49,135 nucleotides of DNA from Candidatus Rokuibacteriota bacterium (lineage in GTDB: Bacteria; Methylomirabilota; Methylomirabilia; Rokubacteriales; CSP1-6), in the NCBI GenBank assembly GCA_003220685.1, contig QHTE01000052.1:1-49135 (forward strand), in the 5' to 3' direction. Made by a program: the position numbers and the translations under genes. Below are positions 41,485-49,135 of the stretch, piece after piece. Position 1 is the stretch's first letter. Each line of letters starts with the position of its first letter. The notes beneath the pieces were generated by a model. That model did no database searches. It was given only the letters and a program-made list of their open reading frames with translations, and had not been told where the DNA came from.

Positions 41485-42324
41485 TCAATTCCGGCGGTGG
41501 ATCCCGGCGCCCGTCACGAAGTCGTAGAGGTTCGCCACGTTCAGTTTCATGACCATCGGCGCCATGCCGTCCTGGCCGACGTCCATCGGGTAGCGGTTCG
41601 TCATCGCTGTCAGATCGGCCACGCACTGCTCCTTCGTCATCCCCTGCCCCACGCCCTTGCGCACGTAGTCGACCCACTCGTGGATGAACGCGCCCTGCTC
41701 GTCGAGGTAGCGCTTGTCGCAGACCGGTCCGTGACCCGGAACGAACGTGTCCTCGCGGAGGCTCCGGAGCGATTCCAGCGCCGTGAGCCACAGGTCCGGA
41801 TCGGCTTCCTGCAGCCACGTGTGGACCTTGCAGAAGACGTTGTCGCTGGTGAAGACGACGCCCTCCTCCTCGACGATCACCGCGGCCTGGTAGGCCGTGT
41901 GGCCGGGCATGTGCACCAGGCGGAAGGTGTGGTCGCCGACGTGGAGCTTCATCTCGCGCTCGAACGTGATCACCGGCGCGTTGGGTTTGTAGCCCTCGAG
42001 CAGCTTCGGCTCCTCCGGCCCGAACGACGCGACGCGGGCGACGTGCGCCGGTAGATCGGTGGCGAGGATGCGTGTGCGCACGCCCTCGTGGGCGACCACG
42101 GGCGCGTCGAAGTACGCGTTGCCGGTCCAGTGATCGCCGTGCGGCTCGGTGTTGAGGATGTAGCGCAGGCGGCCGCGGCGCTCGACCTCGGCTCGGAGCC
42201 GGACGGCGTCGCTTGGCTTGTGCGGGGTGTCGATCAGCACGATGCCGTCCGAAGTGGTGACGAGGCCGTGATTCGATCCGCGGAGCTCCGTCTCGACGAA
42301 GACGTTCCTGGTCAGCTGCTTCAT
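41485..42324 (-). CDS. Metallo-beta-lactamase fold hydrolase with ExHxDH metal motif
   Basis: 279 residues from the ATG at 42324 (GGGGGGA upstream). MBL landmarks are LNTEPHGDHWTGN near 58-69, HMPGHTAYQ, TSDNVF and VPGHGPV. The usual HxHxDH motif reads E-P-H-G-D-H, so the first zinc ligand His is replaced by Glu 60. Members hydrolyse esters, thioesters, lactones or beta-lactams. It is divergent from the FAH-family gene with 92 bases between them. TACCAT/TATGGT near 42367-42373 is a possible shared -10. Confidence 0.88.
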   Translation of the reverse strand: MKQLTRNVFVETELRGSNHGLVTTSDGIVLIDTPHKPSDAVRLRAEVERRGRLRYILNTEPHGDHWTGNAYFDAPVVAHEGVRTRILATDLPAHVARVASFGPEEPKLLEGYKPNAPVITFEREMKLHVGDHTFRLVHMPGHTAYQAAVIVEEEGVVFTSDNVFCKVHTWLQEADPDLWLTALESLRSLREDTFVPGHGPVCDKRYLDEQGAFIHEWVDYVRKGVGQGMTKEQCVADLTAMTNRYPMDVGQDGMAPMVMKLNVANLYDFVTGAGIHRRN

Positions 42325-42416
42325 GGTGTCCCCCCGGTCCACAGTGATCGGTCGCACGCAAGAGGCTATGGTATCGTCGGGCCCTCGGCAAGCTCCCGCT
42401 CGAGGAGGATATCGCG

Positions 42417-43352
42417 ATGCCCTACAAGCTCCTGAGCTTTCGGACCGGTCCAAGCCCGCGTGCTGGCGTGCTGATCGGCGACACGGTGTACGACGCCGCG
42501 ACGATCACCAAGGTCCCGGCCCATGCGAGCGTGCTCGGAATACTCGAGGACTGGGCGCGCGCCCGCCGGCTTCTGGATCAAGCCGCGAAGCGGCTCGAGT
42601 CCGGCAAAGCCCGCGCGAAGGGTGTCCCGCTCGGCCGCGCGCGATTGCTCGCCCCCGTTCTCTATCCCGGCACCATCTACTGCGCGGGGGCCAACTACAC
42701 CGATCACATGGCCGAGATGGCGCGCGCGCAGGGCCAGCCCCCCGGGCCGACGATGAAGGAGCTCGGCGAAAAACCCTGGCACTTCGTCAAGACATCGAAG
42801 AGCTCGGTCGTCGGGCCCGGGGCTCGGGTCAAGCTGCCGGTCTACTCGCAGATGGTCGACTGGGAGGTCGAGCTCGCGGCGGTGATCGGCAAGGTCGCGC
42901 GCGACGTCCCGGTGGAGCGGGCGCTCGCGCACGTGGCCGGCTATACGATCGCCGACGATCTCTCGGCGCGCGACGTCATGCGGCGCGACAAGAACCCCGC
43001 CACGTCGCCCTTCCACTACGACTGGCTCAGCCAGAAGTGCTTCGACGGCTCGTGCCCGCTCGGGCCCTGGATCGTGCCGGCCGACCAGCTTTCCGATCCG
43101 CAGAGACTTGCGCTCAAGCTCTGGGTCAACGACCAGCTCATGCAGGACTCCAACACGAGCCGCATGATCTTCGATACCGCCGAGCAGATCGCGATGCTGT
43201 CGTCACGCGTGACCCTCCAGCCGGGCGATCTCGTCTTGACCGGCACCCCGGCCGGCGTGGGGATGCCCCGGCGAGTGTTCCTCAAGCCCGGCGACACGGT
43301 GAAGCTGTGGATCGAAGGCATCGGTGAGCTCCGCCACACGATGACCGGGTGA
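42417..43352 (+). CDS. Fumarylacetoacetate hydrolase (FAH) family protein
   Basis: 311 residues with CGAGGAGG upstream of the ATG at 42417. The FAH catalytic core is present: IYCAGANYTDHMAEM, VDWEVELAAVIGK with the acidic metal ligands, GYTIADDLSARD, and GDLVLTGTPAGVGM. It is a Mg-dependent hydrolase, decarboxylase or isomerase acting on 2-keto acids from aromatic breakdown. It is 4 bases ahead of a molybdenum-subunit gene on the same strand. The two are probably co-transcribed, as in some hydroxylated aromatic or heterocycle pathways. Confidence 0.92.
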   Translation: MPYKLLSFRTGPSPRAGVLIGDTVYDAATITKVPAHASVLGILEDWARARRLLDQAAKRLESGKARAKGVPLGRARLLAPVLYPGTIYCAGANYTDHMAEMARAQGQPPGPTMKELGEKPWHFVKTSKSSVVGPGARVKLPVYSQMVDWEVELAAVIGKVARDVPVERALAHVAGYTIADDLSARDVMRRDKNPATSPFHYDWLSQKCFDGSCPLGPWIVPADQLSDPQRLALKLWVNDQLMQDSNTSRMIFDTAEQIAMLSSRVTLQPGDLVLTGTPAGVGMPRRVFLKPGDTVKLWIEGIGELRHTMTG

Positions 43353-43356
43353 GCCG

Positions 43357-45672
43357 ATGAGCGAGACCGACCGCGAGCCCTACGTCGGCCGCCCGCTCAA
43401 GCGGAGCGAGGACCCGAAGCTCGTCACCGGCCGCGGGCAGTACGTGGAGGACATCGTGCTGCCCGGCCTGGCGCACCTCGCGTTTCTCCGGAGCCCGCAC
43501 GCTCACGCCCGGGTCACGACGCTCAGAACGGACGCGGCGCGGAAGGCGCCGGGGGTCGTTCGCGTGGCGACGGCCGACGATCTGGGCCCGCTGCGGCCGC
43601 TTTCCTTCATGGCGACGATCCCCGGGCTGAAGCAGGCGCCGTGCCCCTATCTGGCCGGAGGAGTCGTCGACTCGACCGGCGTGCCCGTGGCGGCGATCGT
43701 CGCCGAGAGCGCGGCGCTCGCCCGCGATGCGGCCGAGCTGATCGAGGTCGACTACGAGCCCCTTCCGCCGATCGCGGATCCGGAGCGCGGTCTTGAGACC
43801 GGCGCCGCCCTCGCCCACACGGAGCTCGGGACCAATCAAGCCTTCAGCTGGCCGCTCAAGGGGGGCGACGTCGACGGCGCGTTCGGCCGCGCGGCGCTCG
43901 TCGTGAAGGTACGGCTTGACCACAACCGGCTCGCCGGGGCGCCGATGGAGCCGCGGGGCGTCCTCGCGCGCTACGACGCCGGGACCGGCGAGCTGACCAT
44001 CTGGCTGACGACGCAGAATCCGTTCCTGTCGCGCGCCGACCTCGCGGCGGTGCTGGGCTTCCCCGAGCACAGGCTCCGCGTGATCGCGCCCGACGTCGGC
44101 GGAGGCTTCGGCGTGAAAGGGCCACTCTACCGCGAGGAGATCGTCGCCGCGGCGCTCGCGCGCGAGCTCGGCCGGCCGATCCGCTGGATGTCCACGCGTA
44201 CCGAGGACTTGCTGACGACCATCCAGGCGCGCGCCGCGATCACCGAGGCCGAGGGCGCGGTGACCGCCGAGGGCGAGATCGTCGGACTGCGGGCCCGGGC
44301 GGTCTTCGATCTCGGTGCCCACCTGCTGTCGCTGTCGCTGGTCCCGCCGATGTCGGCCTCGACGCACATCTTCGGCCCCTACCGGATCCAGAACGCGGAG
44401 CTCCTGAGCATCGGGGTCTACACGAACACCGCGCCGACCGGGCCGTACCGGGGCTCGGGGCGGCCGGTCGGCATCTATCTGATCGAGCGCTTGATGGACG
44501 AGGCCGCGCGCGCGACCAATCTGGATCCGGTGGAGATCCGCCGGCGCAACTTCATCGCGCCCGACGCGTTTCCCCATCGCACGCCGTTCGGTCCGGCCTA
44601 CGACTCCGGCAACTACGCGCGCGCGCTCGATCGCGTCGTCGAGCTCGCCGACTATGGAGCGCTCCGTCGCGAGCAGTCGTCGGCGCGCCGCCGCGGCGAG
44701 ATCATGGGCATCGGCGTCGCAGCCTACGTGGAATCCACGAACGTGCTCGGCTGGGAGAGCGGAGTCGTCCGCGTCGAGCGCAGCGGCAAGGTGACGGCCA
44801 TCACCGGATCGAGCCCGCACGGACAGGGACACGAGACGACCTTCGCCCAGATCATCGCCGACCAGCTCGGCATCGCCTGGGACGACGTGATCGTCCGCCA
44901 CGGCGACACCGCAGGCGCGCCCCAGGCGATCGGCACGTTCGGCAGCCGTAGCGCGGGCCTTGGCGGCAATGCGCTGGCTCGCGCCGCCGCGGAAGTCAGG
45001 GACAAGGGGCGCCGGCTCGCGGCCCGCCTGCTGGAGGCGAGCCCGGAAGACCTTAAGCTCGTCCGCGGTGGCTTTCAGGTGAAGGGCTTGCCGGAGAAAA
45101 TCGTCGGCTGGGATCGGATCGGTGAGCTCGCGCATCGCGCGATGGGCTTGCCGCCGGAGGAAGCGCCAGGCCTCGAGGCGACCGTGTTCTTCCGCCAGGA
45201 TCAACCGTCCTGGAGCTTCGGCGCCGGGCTGGCCGTCGTCCGCGTGTCCGGAGAAACGGGCCAGGTCCGACTCGAGCGTTTCATCGCGGTCGACGACTGC
45301 GGCAACGCGATCAATCCGCTGCTCGTCGATGGACAGATCGTCGGCGGCTTCGCCCAGGGGCTCGGCCAGACCCTGCTCGAGCGCATCGTCTACGGCGAGG
45401 ACGGCCAGCTGCTCACGGGAACGTTCATGGAGTACGCGATCCCGCGCGCGGACGACATGCCGGAGCTGGTGATCGATCGCACCGTGACCCCGTCGCCCCT
45501 CAATCCGCTGGGCGTCAAGGGCGTGGGCGAGGGCAGCGCCTGCGTGGCGCCGCCGGCAATCGTGAACGCGGTCGTCGACGCGCTCTCACCCTTCGGCGTC
45601 CATCACGTCGACATCCCGCTCACGGCCGAGAAGATCTGGCGTGCCGTCCACGGCGCGCCGGGCAACTGCTAG
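43357..45672 (+). CDS. Xanthine dehydrogenase family molybdopterin-binding subunit (third copy)
   Basis: 771 residues. Motifs in order are YVGRPLKRSEDPKLVTGRG, DVGGGFGVKGP, PYRGSGRPVGIY in the active-site loop, SPHGQGHETTF, FGSRSAGLGG, and LGVKGVGEGSACV with the catalytic Glu. Closest in style to the copy at 6957; both have the Arg-Gly loop. No iron-sulfur or FAD subunits follow. It is co-directional with the FAH-family gene and ends on a CTAG shared with the CocE-type gene. Confidence 0.9.
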   Translation: MSETDREPYVGRPLKRSEDPKLVTGRGQYVEDIVLPGLAHLAFLRSPHAHARVTTLRTDAARKAPGVVRVATADDLGPLRPLSFMATIPGLKQAPCPYLAGGVVDSTGVPVAAIVAESAALARDAAELIEVDYEPLPPIADPERGLETGAALAHTELGTNQAFSWPLKGGDVDGAFGRAALVVKVRLDHNRLAGAPMEPRGVLARYDAGTGELTIWLTTQNPFLSRADLAAVLGFPEHRLRVIAPDVGGGFGVKGPLYREEIVAAALARELGRPIRWMSTRTEDLLTTIQARAAITEAEGAVTAEGEIVGLRARAVFDLGAHLLSLSLVPPMSASTHIFGPYRIQNAELLSIGVYTNTAPTGPYRGSGRPVGIYLIERLMDEAARATNLDPVEIRRRNFIAPDAFPHRTPFGPAYDSGNYARALDRVVELADYGALRREQSSARRRGEIMGIGVAAYVESTNVLGWESGVVRVERSGKVTAITGSSPHGQGHETTFAQIIADQLGIAWDDVIVRHGDTAGAPQAIGTFGSRSAGLGGNALARAAAEVRDKGRRLAARLLEASPEDLKLVRGGFQVKGLPEKIVGWDRIGELAHRAMGLPPEEAPGLEATVFFRQDQPSWSFGAGLAVVRVSGETGQVRLERFIAVDDCGNAINPLLVDGQIVGGFAQGLGQTLLERIVYGEDGQLLTGTFMEYAIPRADDMPELVIDRTVTPSPLNPLGVKGVGEGSACVAPPAIVNAVVDALSPFGVHHVDIPLTAEKIWRAVHGAPGNC

Positions 45673-47420
45673 CGCGCGGGCGGGACGATCGGCAGCAGCA
45701 CGTACGACTGGTGGCCCGGCCCGCAGTGGATCGTGACCCTCCGGCCGAAGATCTCGGCGGGCCGGTCGCGCGGGTCGTTGTGCTGGAACGGGCCGACGCC
45801 GGTGAACACCGCGCCCAGGGTTCCGAGACCCGTCGACGGACCGCCCGGATACTCGTAGTCGCGCCCGCGCGCGGTGAGCCCGATCCGATAGCCAGCCGGG
45901 ACCACGATCGAGGTCGGCCAAACCTCGACGTCGAGCTCGTAGACCTTTCCCGGAGTGAGCGGCTGCTTCTCGTCGTGCGTGTGGTAGGGCCGATACGGAA
46001 GCGTGAGCTTCGGGTCGAGCTTCCGGTGCGAGGCGCGAAGCCATCCCTGCGCGATCGGCGTGTGCGGGTCGAGCGCGCCCTGGAAGACGACCTCCTTCAT
46101 GTTCGGAGTCAGCACGCGAACGACCAGGAAAAGGTCGGCGTCGATCGTCTGGGACGAGACGAAGAGCTTCGCCGCGATGGGGCCGGTGACCTCGGTCTCG
46201 CGCGGTAAGGGCGGCGTGAGGAAGGTCGCGCCCTCGCCGAAGCCGTCGTAGGTGACGGCGCCGCGGCGTCCGACAGGCGTACGGACCAGGCTCTGATCGG
46301 CCGGGTTCAAGTAGAGCTTGGTCCACCGCGTGCGGGCGAGCGGCCATTCACGCTCGTGGCGCTCGACGAACCGCTCGCCCGGATGGCGCACCTGCAGCAC
46401 GACCTTCGGCTGCCTTTTCCATCCCGTGTCCTCGCCCTTCAGGAAGTGGCCGAAGAACTTCTTCTGGAGCGTGACGCCGTAGTCGGTGTAGAAGTGGGTC
46501 CAGTGCTCGATGCCGTGCACCTCGAGCCACTTCTGCTTCGACGCCGAGCGCACGAATCCCTCGAAGTTGCCACGCGGATGGAGGCCTTGCCCGCCCCAGT
46601 TGGCCGCCGACAGCAGCGGCGCCTTCACCTTCGACCAGTCAGGCATGCGCGAGCGCCAGTACTCGTTGCTGGAGAGCGGATTCTTCCAGCAATCCTCGTA
46701 GAAGTCGCGGCGGTTGCCGCCGAGCCCCTCCTCGGTCATGGTCGGCGGACCGGAGACCCAATCGCCGTTCATCCGGCTCCGGTAGCCCTTCGTGCCGCGT
46801 CCGTGCTGGACCCGGATCACCTGCGACGGAAACCACGCCCGCCCGAACGTGCAGAGGATGCCGCCATGGTGGCTGAGATCGCGATAGTAATCAGCGGCGC
46901 CCTCCCAGACGCAGATCGCGGCCAGGTGCGGTGGCTGGAGCACCGCGACCTGCCACTGGTTCATCGCGTAGTAGGAGATGCCGTTCAGCCCGACCTTGCC
47001 GTTACTCCAGGGCTGCTCGGCCGCCCACTCGATGCAGTGGTAGAGGTCCTGGGCCTCGCGGGCCGACCAGATGTCGAGGTGCCCGGGCGAGCGGCCGGCG
47101 CCGCGCGAGTCGACGCGGACGCAGACGTAGCCATCCGGTACCCACTTCTCCGGGTCGACCACTTCCCAGTTCTGGTACTTGTTCGTCGATCCAGCGGGCA
47201 CGTCGGGATGCTGCTCGATCATGCGGCGCCACTGGTCGGTGTAGAGATCCTCGAAGTGGAGCCACTTCCCGTACGGGCCGTAGGTCAGGATGACCGGGTG
47301 CTTGCCGTCGGCCGTCGGACGAAACACGTCGGCGCGCAGGACGAGGCCGTCGTCCACGCGGATGGGCACGTCCCAGTCGATGCGCATGCCGTCGCGCACT
47401 TCGCTCTGGAATTCGGTCAT
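45669..47420 (-). CDS. CocE/NonD family serine hydrolase (X-Pro dipeptidyl-peptidase S15 type)
   Basis: 583 residues, complete. The alpha/beta-hydrolase part has VRVDSRGAGRSPG near 101 and the nucleophile Ser 149 in GLNGISYYAMNQW. The probable catalytic His is in HGIEHWTHFY. The C-terminal jelly-roll domain (TEVTGPIAAKLFVSS; VVPAGYRIGLT; YEYPGG) is intact. CocE-type enzymes cleave esters or amides. No signal peptide. Its start overlaps the stop of the upstream intradiol dioxygenase gene (47417-47420), so the two are coupled. It is convergent with the third molybdenum subunit. Confidence 0.9.
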   Translation of the reverse strand: MTEFQSEVRDGMRIDWDVPIRVDDGLVLRADVFRPTADGKHPVILTYGPYGKWLHFEDLYTDQWRRMIEQHPDVPAGSTNKYQNWEVVDPEKWVPDGYVCVRVDSRGAGRSPGHLDIWSAREAQDLYHCIEWAAEQPWSNGKVGLNGISYYAMNQWQVAVLQPPHLAAICVWEGAADYYRDLSHHGGILCTFGRAWFPSQVIRVQHGRGTKGYRSRMNGDWVSGPPTMTEEGLGGNRRDFYEDCWKNPLSSNEYWRSRMPDWSKVKAPLLSAANWGGQGLHPRGNFEGFVRSASKQKWLEVHGIEHWTHFYTDYGVTLQKKFFGHFLKGEDTGWKRQPKVVLQVRHPGERFVERHEREWPLARTRWTKLYLNPADQSLVRTPVGRRGAVTYDGFGEGATFLTPPLPRETEVTGPIAAKLFVSSQTIDADLFLVVRVLTPNMKEVVFQGALDPHTPIAQGWLRASHRKLDPKLTLPYRPYHTHDEKQPLTPGKVYELDVEVWPTSIVVPAGYRIGLTARGRDYEYPGGPSTGLGTLGAVFTGVGPFQHNDPRDRPAEIFGRRVTIHCGPGHQSYVLLPIVPPAR

Positions 47421-48016
47421 CGTCCGAGGTCGAGCACGAAGTCGAAGGTCGCCATCTTGCCTTCGGCCGTGTCGCCCACCTGCATCACGAGATCGCGACT
47501 GAAGATGGGATCGCGCGCGTTGGCCGCCTCGCCCGGAAGGTAAAGCTGGGTCGTGAGCGCCGGCCGGCTCGGCGCCTGCACCTTCACGTGGAAATGGCGC
47601 GTGCGGCCGGCGTAGGCCCCCGGCACGATCGTCTCGAGTCGATACCGGCCCTGGTCGTCCGTGAACTGGTGCCCGCGAAGCCGGAAGCCGGCGGTGTCGT
47701 AGTCGCCGTGATCGTCGGCGTGCCAGACGTCGAACAAGGCCCGCGCCACCGGCTGGCAGGCCGTGGAGAGCACCGTCCCGGTCAGCACGATCTTCGTCCC
47801 CGCGATGCCGGGCTCGAGGAGCGAGGCGCGCAGCGGCGAGTCGGGCTTGAAATAGGGCCCCGCGGTCTGGCGCTCGGTCGGCGGCGCCGACCCCGGACAG
47901 CTCGGCGTGGGCCGGAGCGGCAGCGCCTCGGCGCCATCGAGCGTCCGCGCAGCGGCCGCAAGGGCCGACAGCCCGGCGGCGACGGTCATGAACTCACGGC
48001 GCGAGGTCTGTCGCAT
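47417..48016 (-). CDS. Tat-exported intradiol ring-cleavage dioxygenase family protein
   Basis: 199 residues. A twin-arginine signal, SRREFMTVAAG at residues 5-15, predicts export of a folded metalloprotein. The intradiol beta-sandwich follows: TGPYFKPDSPL-like segment, LFDVWHADDHGDYD with a Tyr ligand, GHQFTDDQGRYRLETIVPGAY with the second Tyr, and RHFHVKV with the two His ligands. It is shorter than catechol dioxygenases and belongs to the secreted dioxygenase-like group. A good sigma-70 promoter lies upstream. It is coupled to the CocE-type gene. Confidence 0.9.
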   Translation of the reverse strand: MRQTSRREFMTVAAGLSALAAAARTLDGAEALPLRPTPSCPGSAPPTERQTAGPYFKPDSPLRASLLEPGIAGTKIVLTGTVLSTACQPVARALFDVWHADDHGDYDTAGFRLRGHQFTDDQGRYRLETIVPGAYAGRTRHFHVKVQAPSRPALTTQLYLPGEAANARDPIFSRDLVMQVGDTAEGKMATFDFVLDLGR

Positions 48017-48053
48017 CGTTCTTCTAGCCTCCCGGGGCCGATTTCCGACAATT

Positions 48054-48083
48054 ACCCTAGTGACAGCTCCGGGCGCCTGTCAA
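48054..48083 (-). promoter_or_regulatory. Sigma-70-like promoter of the dioxygenase-CocE operon
   Basis: On the minus strand TTGACA (48083-48078) is followed after 18 bases by TAGGGT (48059-48054). The predicted start point is about 30 bases before the ATG at 48016, which has GGGAGG in its leader. It is the only promoter in the window with a consensus -35. Confidence 0.6.
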
Positions 48084-48121
48084 ACCGCCAAAGCTGCTGG
48101 TCTCGGTGCCGTCGGAGGGGT

Positions 48122-48127
48122 TAGGAT
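48122..48127 (+). promoter_or_regulatory. TAGGAT box before the 2-oxoglutarate oxygenase gene
   Basis: TAGGAT ends 6 bases before the ATG at 48134. No other ribosome-binding site is visible. Same arrangement as at 30034 and 31599. Confidence 0.4.
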
Positions 48128-48133
48128 CTCGAC

Positions 48134-49135
48134 ATGAACATCTTCAAGGCGCTGGCGGTCCAGGATATCGAAACGGCCACGAAGGCCATTCCGCTCATCG
48201 ACGTCGGGCCCGCGCTCCGCGGTGAGCCGGGCGCGGTGGAGGCCGTGGCGCTGGACGTGCGCCGCGCCTGCGAGAGCGTCGGCTTCTTCTATCTAGCCGG
48301 CCACGGCGTGCCGCGGACGGTGATCGACGACGCCTTCGCGGCATCGCGCGAATTTCACGCGACGCCCATCGAGCTGAAGCGCTCGCTCAAGATCAACGAG
48401 AACAACATCGGGTACCTGGCGGTGAACGAGAGCATGCAGCGGCACTCGACCGTCCACAAGGCGACCCGGCCGAACTTCAACGAGAGCTTCTTCATCAGCC
48501 ACAATCGGCCCGCCGACCACCCGGACGTCGTCGCCCGCACGCCGCTCCGCGGCCAGAACCAGTGGCCGGCCGGGCACGAGCTCATGCGGACCGCGATGGT
48601 CGCCTACTTCAGGACGCTCGAGAAGCTCGGCGAGCGGCTGCTGCCGATCCTGGCGCGCGCGCTCGGGATGCCCGCCGACTACTTCGCGCCGTTCTTCCGC
48701 AACGAAGCGCACATCAATCTGCGCTTCCTCCACTACCCTCCCCAAGCATCGGACGACGACGAGCAGTTCGGTCAGGGTCCCCACACCGACAACTCGTTCA
48801 TCACGATGCTCGCGCGCGAGGAGGTGCCGGGCCTGGCGGTTCGCCTGCCCAGCGGCGAGTGGATGGCGCCACCGGTCATCCCCGGCACCTTCCTGGTGAA
48901 TCTCGGCAACATCATGAAGCGCTGGTCGAACGACCGCTTCCTGTCGACGCCGCACGGCGTGTTGAACGATTCGGGGACGGCCCGGTACTCGATCGCGTTC
49001 TTCTACAGCCCGAACGTCGACGCCGCGATCGAGTGCGTGCCGACGTGCGTGGGCCGCGACAATCCGCCGCGCTATCCGCGCGCGATCTACCGCGATCTCG
49101 TGCTGGAGTTCTACAACGCGAACTACTTCCACCGG
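48134..49135 (+). CDS. Isopenicillin N synthase-like 2-oxoglutarate/Fe(II) oxygenase, 3' end cut by window
   Basis: 334 codons are present and the frame is open at the window edge. The N-terminal DIOX_N part has IPLIDVGPAL and GFFYLAGHGVP. The jelly-roll core has the iron ligands GPHTDNSF (His 217, Asp 219) and STPHGVL (His 274), and the 2-oxoglutarate-binding RYSIAFF (Arg 284, Ser 286). It hydroxylates or desaturates a small molecule. It is divergent from the dioxygenase-CocE operon. Confidence 0.92.
   Translation, partial: MNIFKALAVQDIETATKAIPLIDVGPALRGEPGAVEAVALDVRRACESVGFFYLAGHGVPRTVIDDAFAASREFHATPIELKRSLKINENNIGYLAVNESMQRHSTVHKATRPNFNESFFISHNRPADHPDVVARTPLRGQNQWPAGHELMRTAMVAYFRTLEKLGERLLPILARALGMPADYFAPFFRNEAHINLRFLHYPPQASDDDEQFGQGPHTDNSFITMLAREEVPGLAVRLPSGEWMAPPVIPGTFLVNLGNIMKRWSNDRFLSTPHGVLNDSGTARYSIAFFYSPNVDAAIECVPTCVGRDNPPRYPRAIYRDLVLEFYNANYFHR

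Overview
The window is G+C-rich DNA from a free-living bacterium. Genes are tightly packed, with ATGA overlaps between co-directional genes and shared CTAG stops at convergent ends. It carries many ABC-transporter binding proteins, three xanthine-dehydrogenase-type molybdenum subunits, UbiD, FAH, amidohydrolase, CocE and dioxygenase genes. That content fits an uncultured soil or subsurface lineage such as Candidatus Rokubacteria; this is inference from gene content, no marker gene is present. No tRNA, rRNA, CRISPR array, transposase or phage gene was seen.

Layout. 1-3.7 kb: a cyclase-family gene cut by the window edge, a small secreted protein, a ThDP enzyme and a MOSC protein. 3.7-11.6 kb: a purine-catabolism block. 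puuD-uraD-uraH take urate to allantoin. A molybdenum hydroxylase gene faces pucG-puuE across a palindromic promoter, and puuE opens allantoin. A rearranged SBP-permease fusion lies inside the block. 11.6-20.2 kb: a UbiD decarboxylase, then a six-gene peptide/nickel-type ABC operon with two binding proteins (SBP-B-C-SBP-D-F). 20.1-22.2 kb: an operon of nitroreductase, VOC protein and a binding protein lacking a signal peptide. 22.3-26.8 kb: an NHL-repeat protein, a branched-chain-type binding protein, a CMD-family protein and a D-aminoacylase-like amidohydrolase.

26.8-39.9 kb is a scarred region. A cytochrome c lipoprotein is joined to another secreted protein, a LysR gene is reduced to its HTH, and an alcohol dehydrogenase has lost its middle. 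A P-loop kinase is frameshifted and joined to a NUDIX tail. An OppF-type ATPase and a glycosyltransferase are broken head-to-head at an 8-bp palindrome, and a Tat-signal gene is reduced to its two ends. Intact genes between them include a TPR protein, an SGNH-like protein, a second molybdenum subunit flanked by two related micro-membrane proteins, an FMN alpha-hydroxy-acid oxidase and a peptide-binding protein.

39.9-49.1 kb: a ferrous/ferric uptake pair (cupredoxin and FTR1) behind a DtxR-like box, a variant metallo-beta-lactamase-fold hydrolase, a FAH-family protein, a third molybdenum subunit, a CocE-type hydrolase coupled to a Tat-exported intradiol dioxygenase, and a 2-oxoglutarate oxygenase cut by the window edge.

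Three things stand out: the cluster of internal deletions and gene joins, GC-rich hairpins sitting in frame inside coding sequence (puuE and the OppD/OppF boundary), and a set of SD-less genes that start 6-8 bases after a TAGGAT/TATAAT box, which suggests leaderless transcripts.
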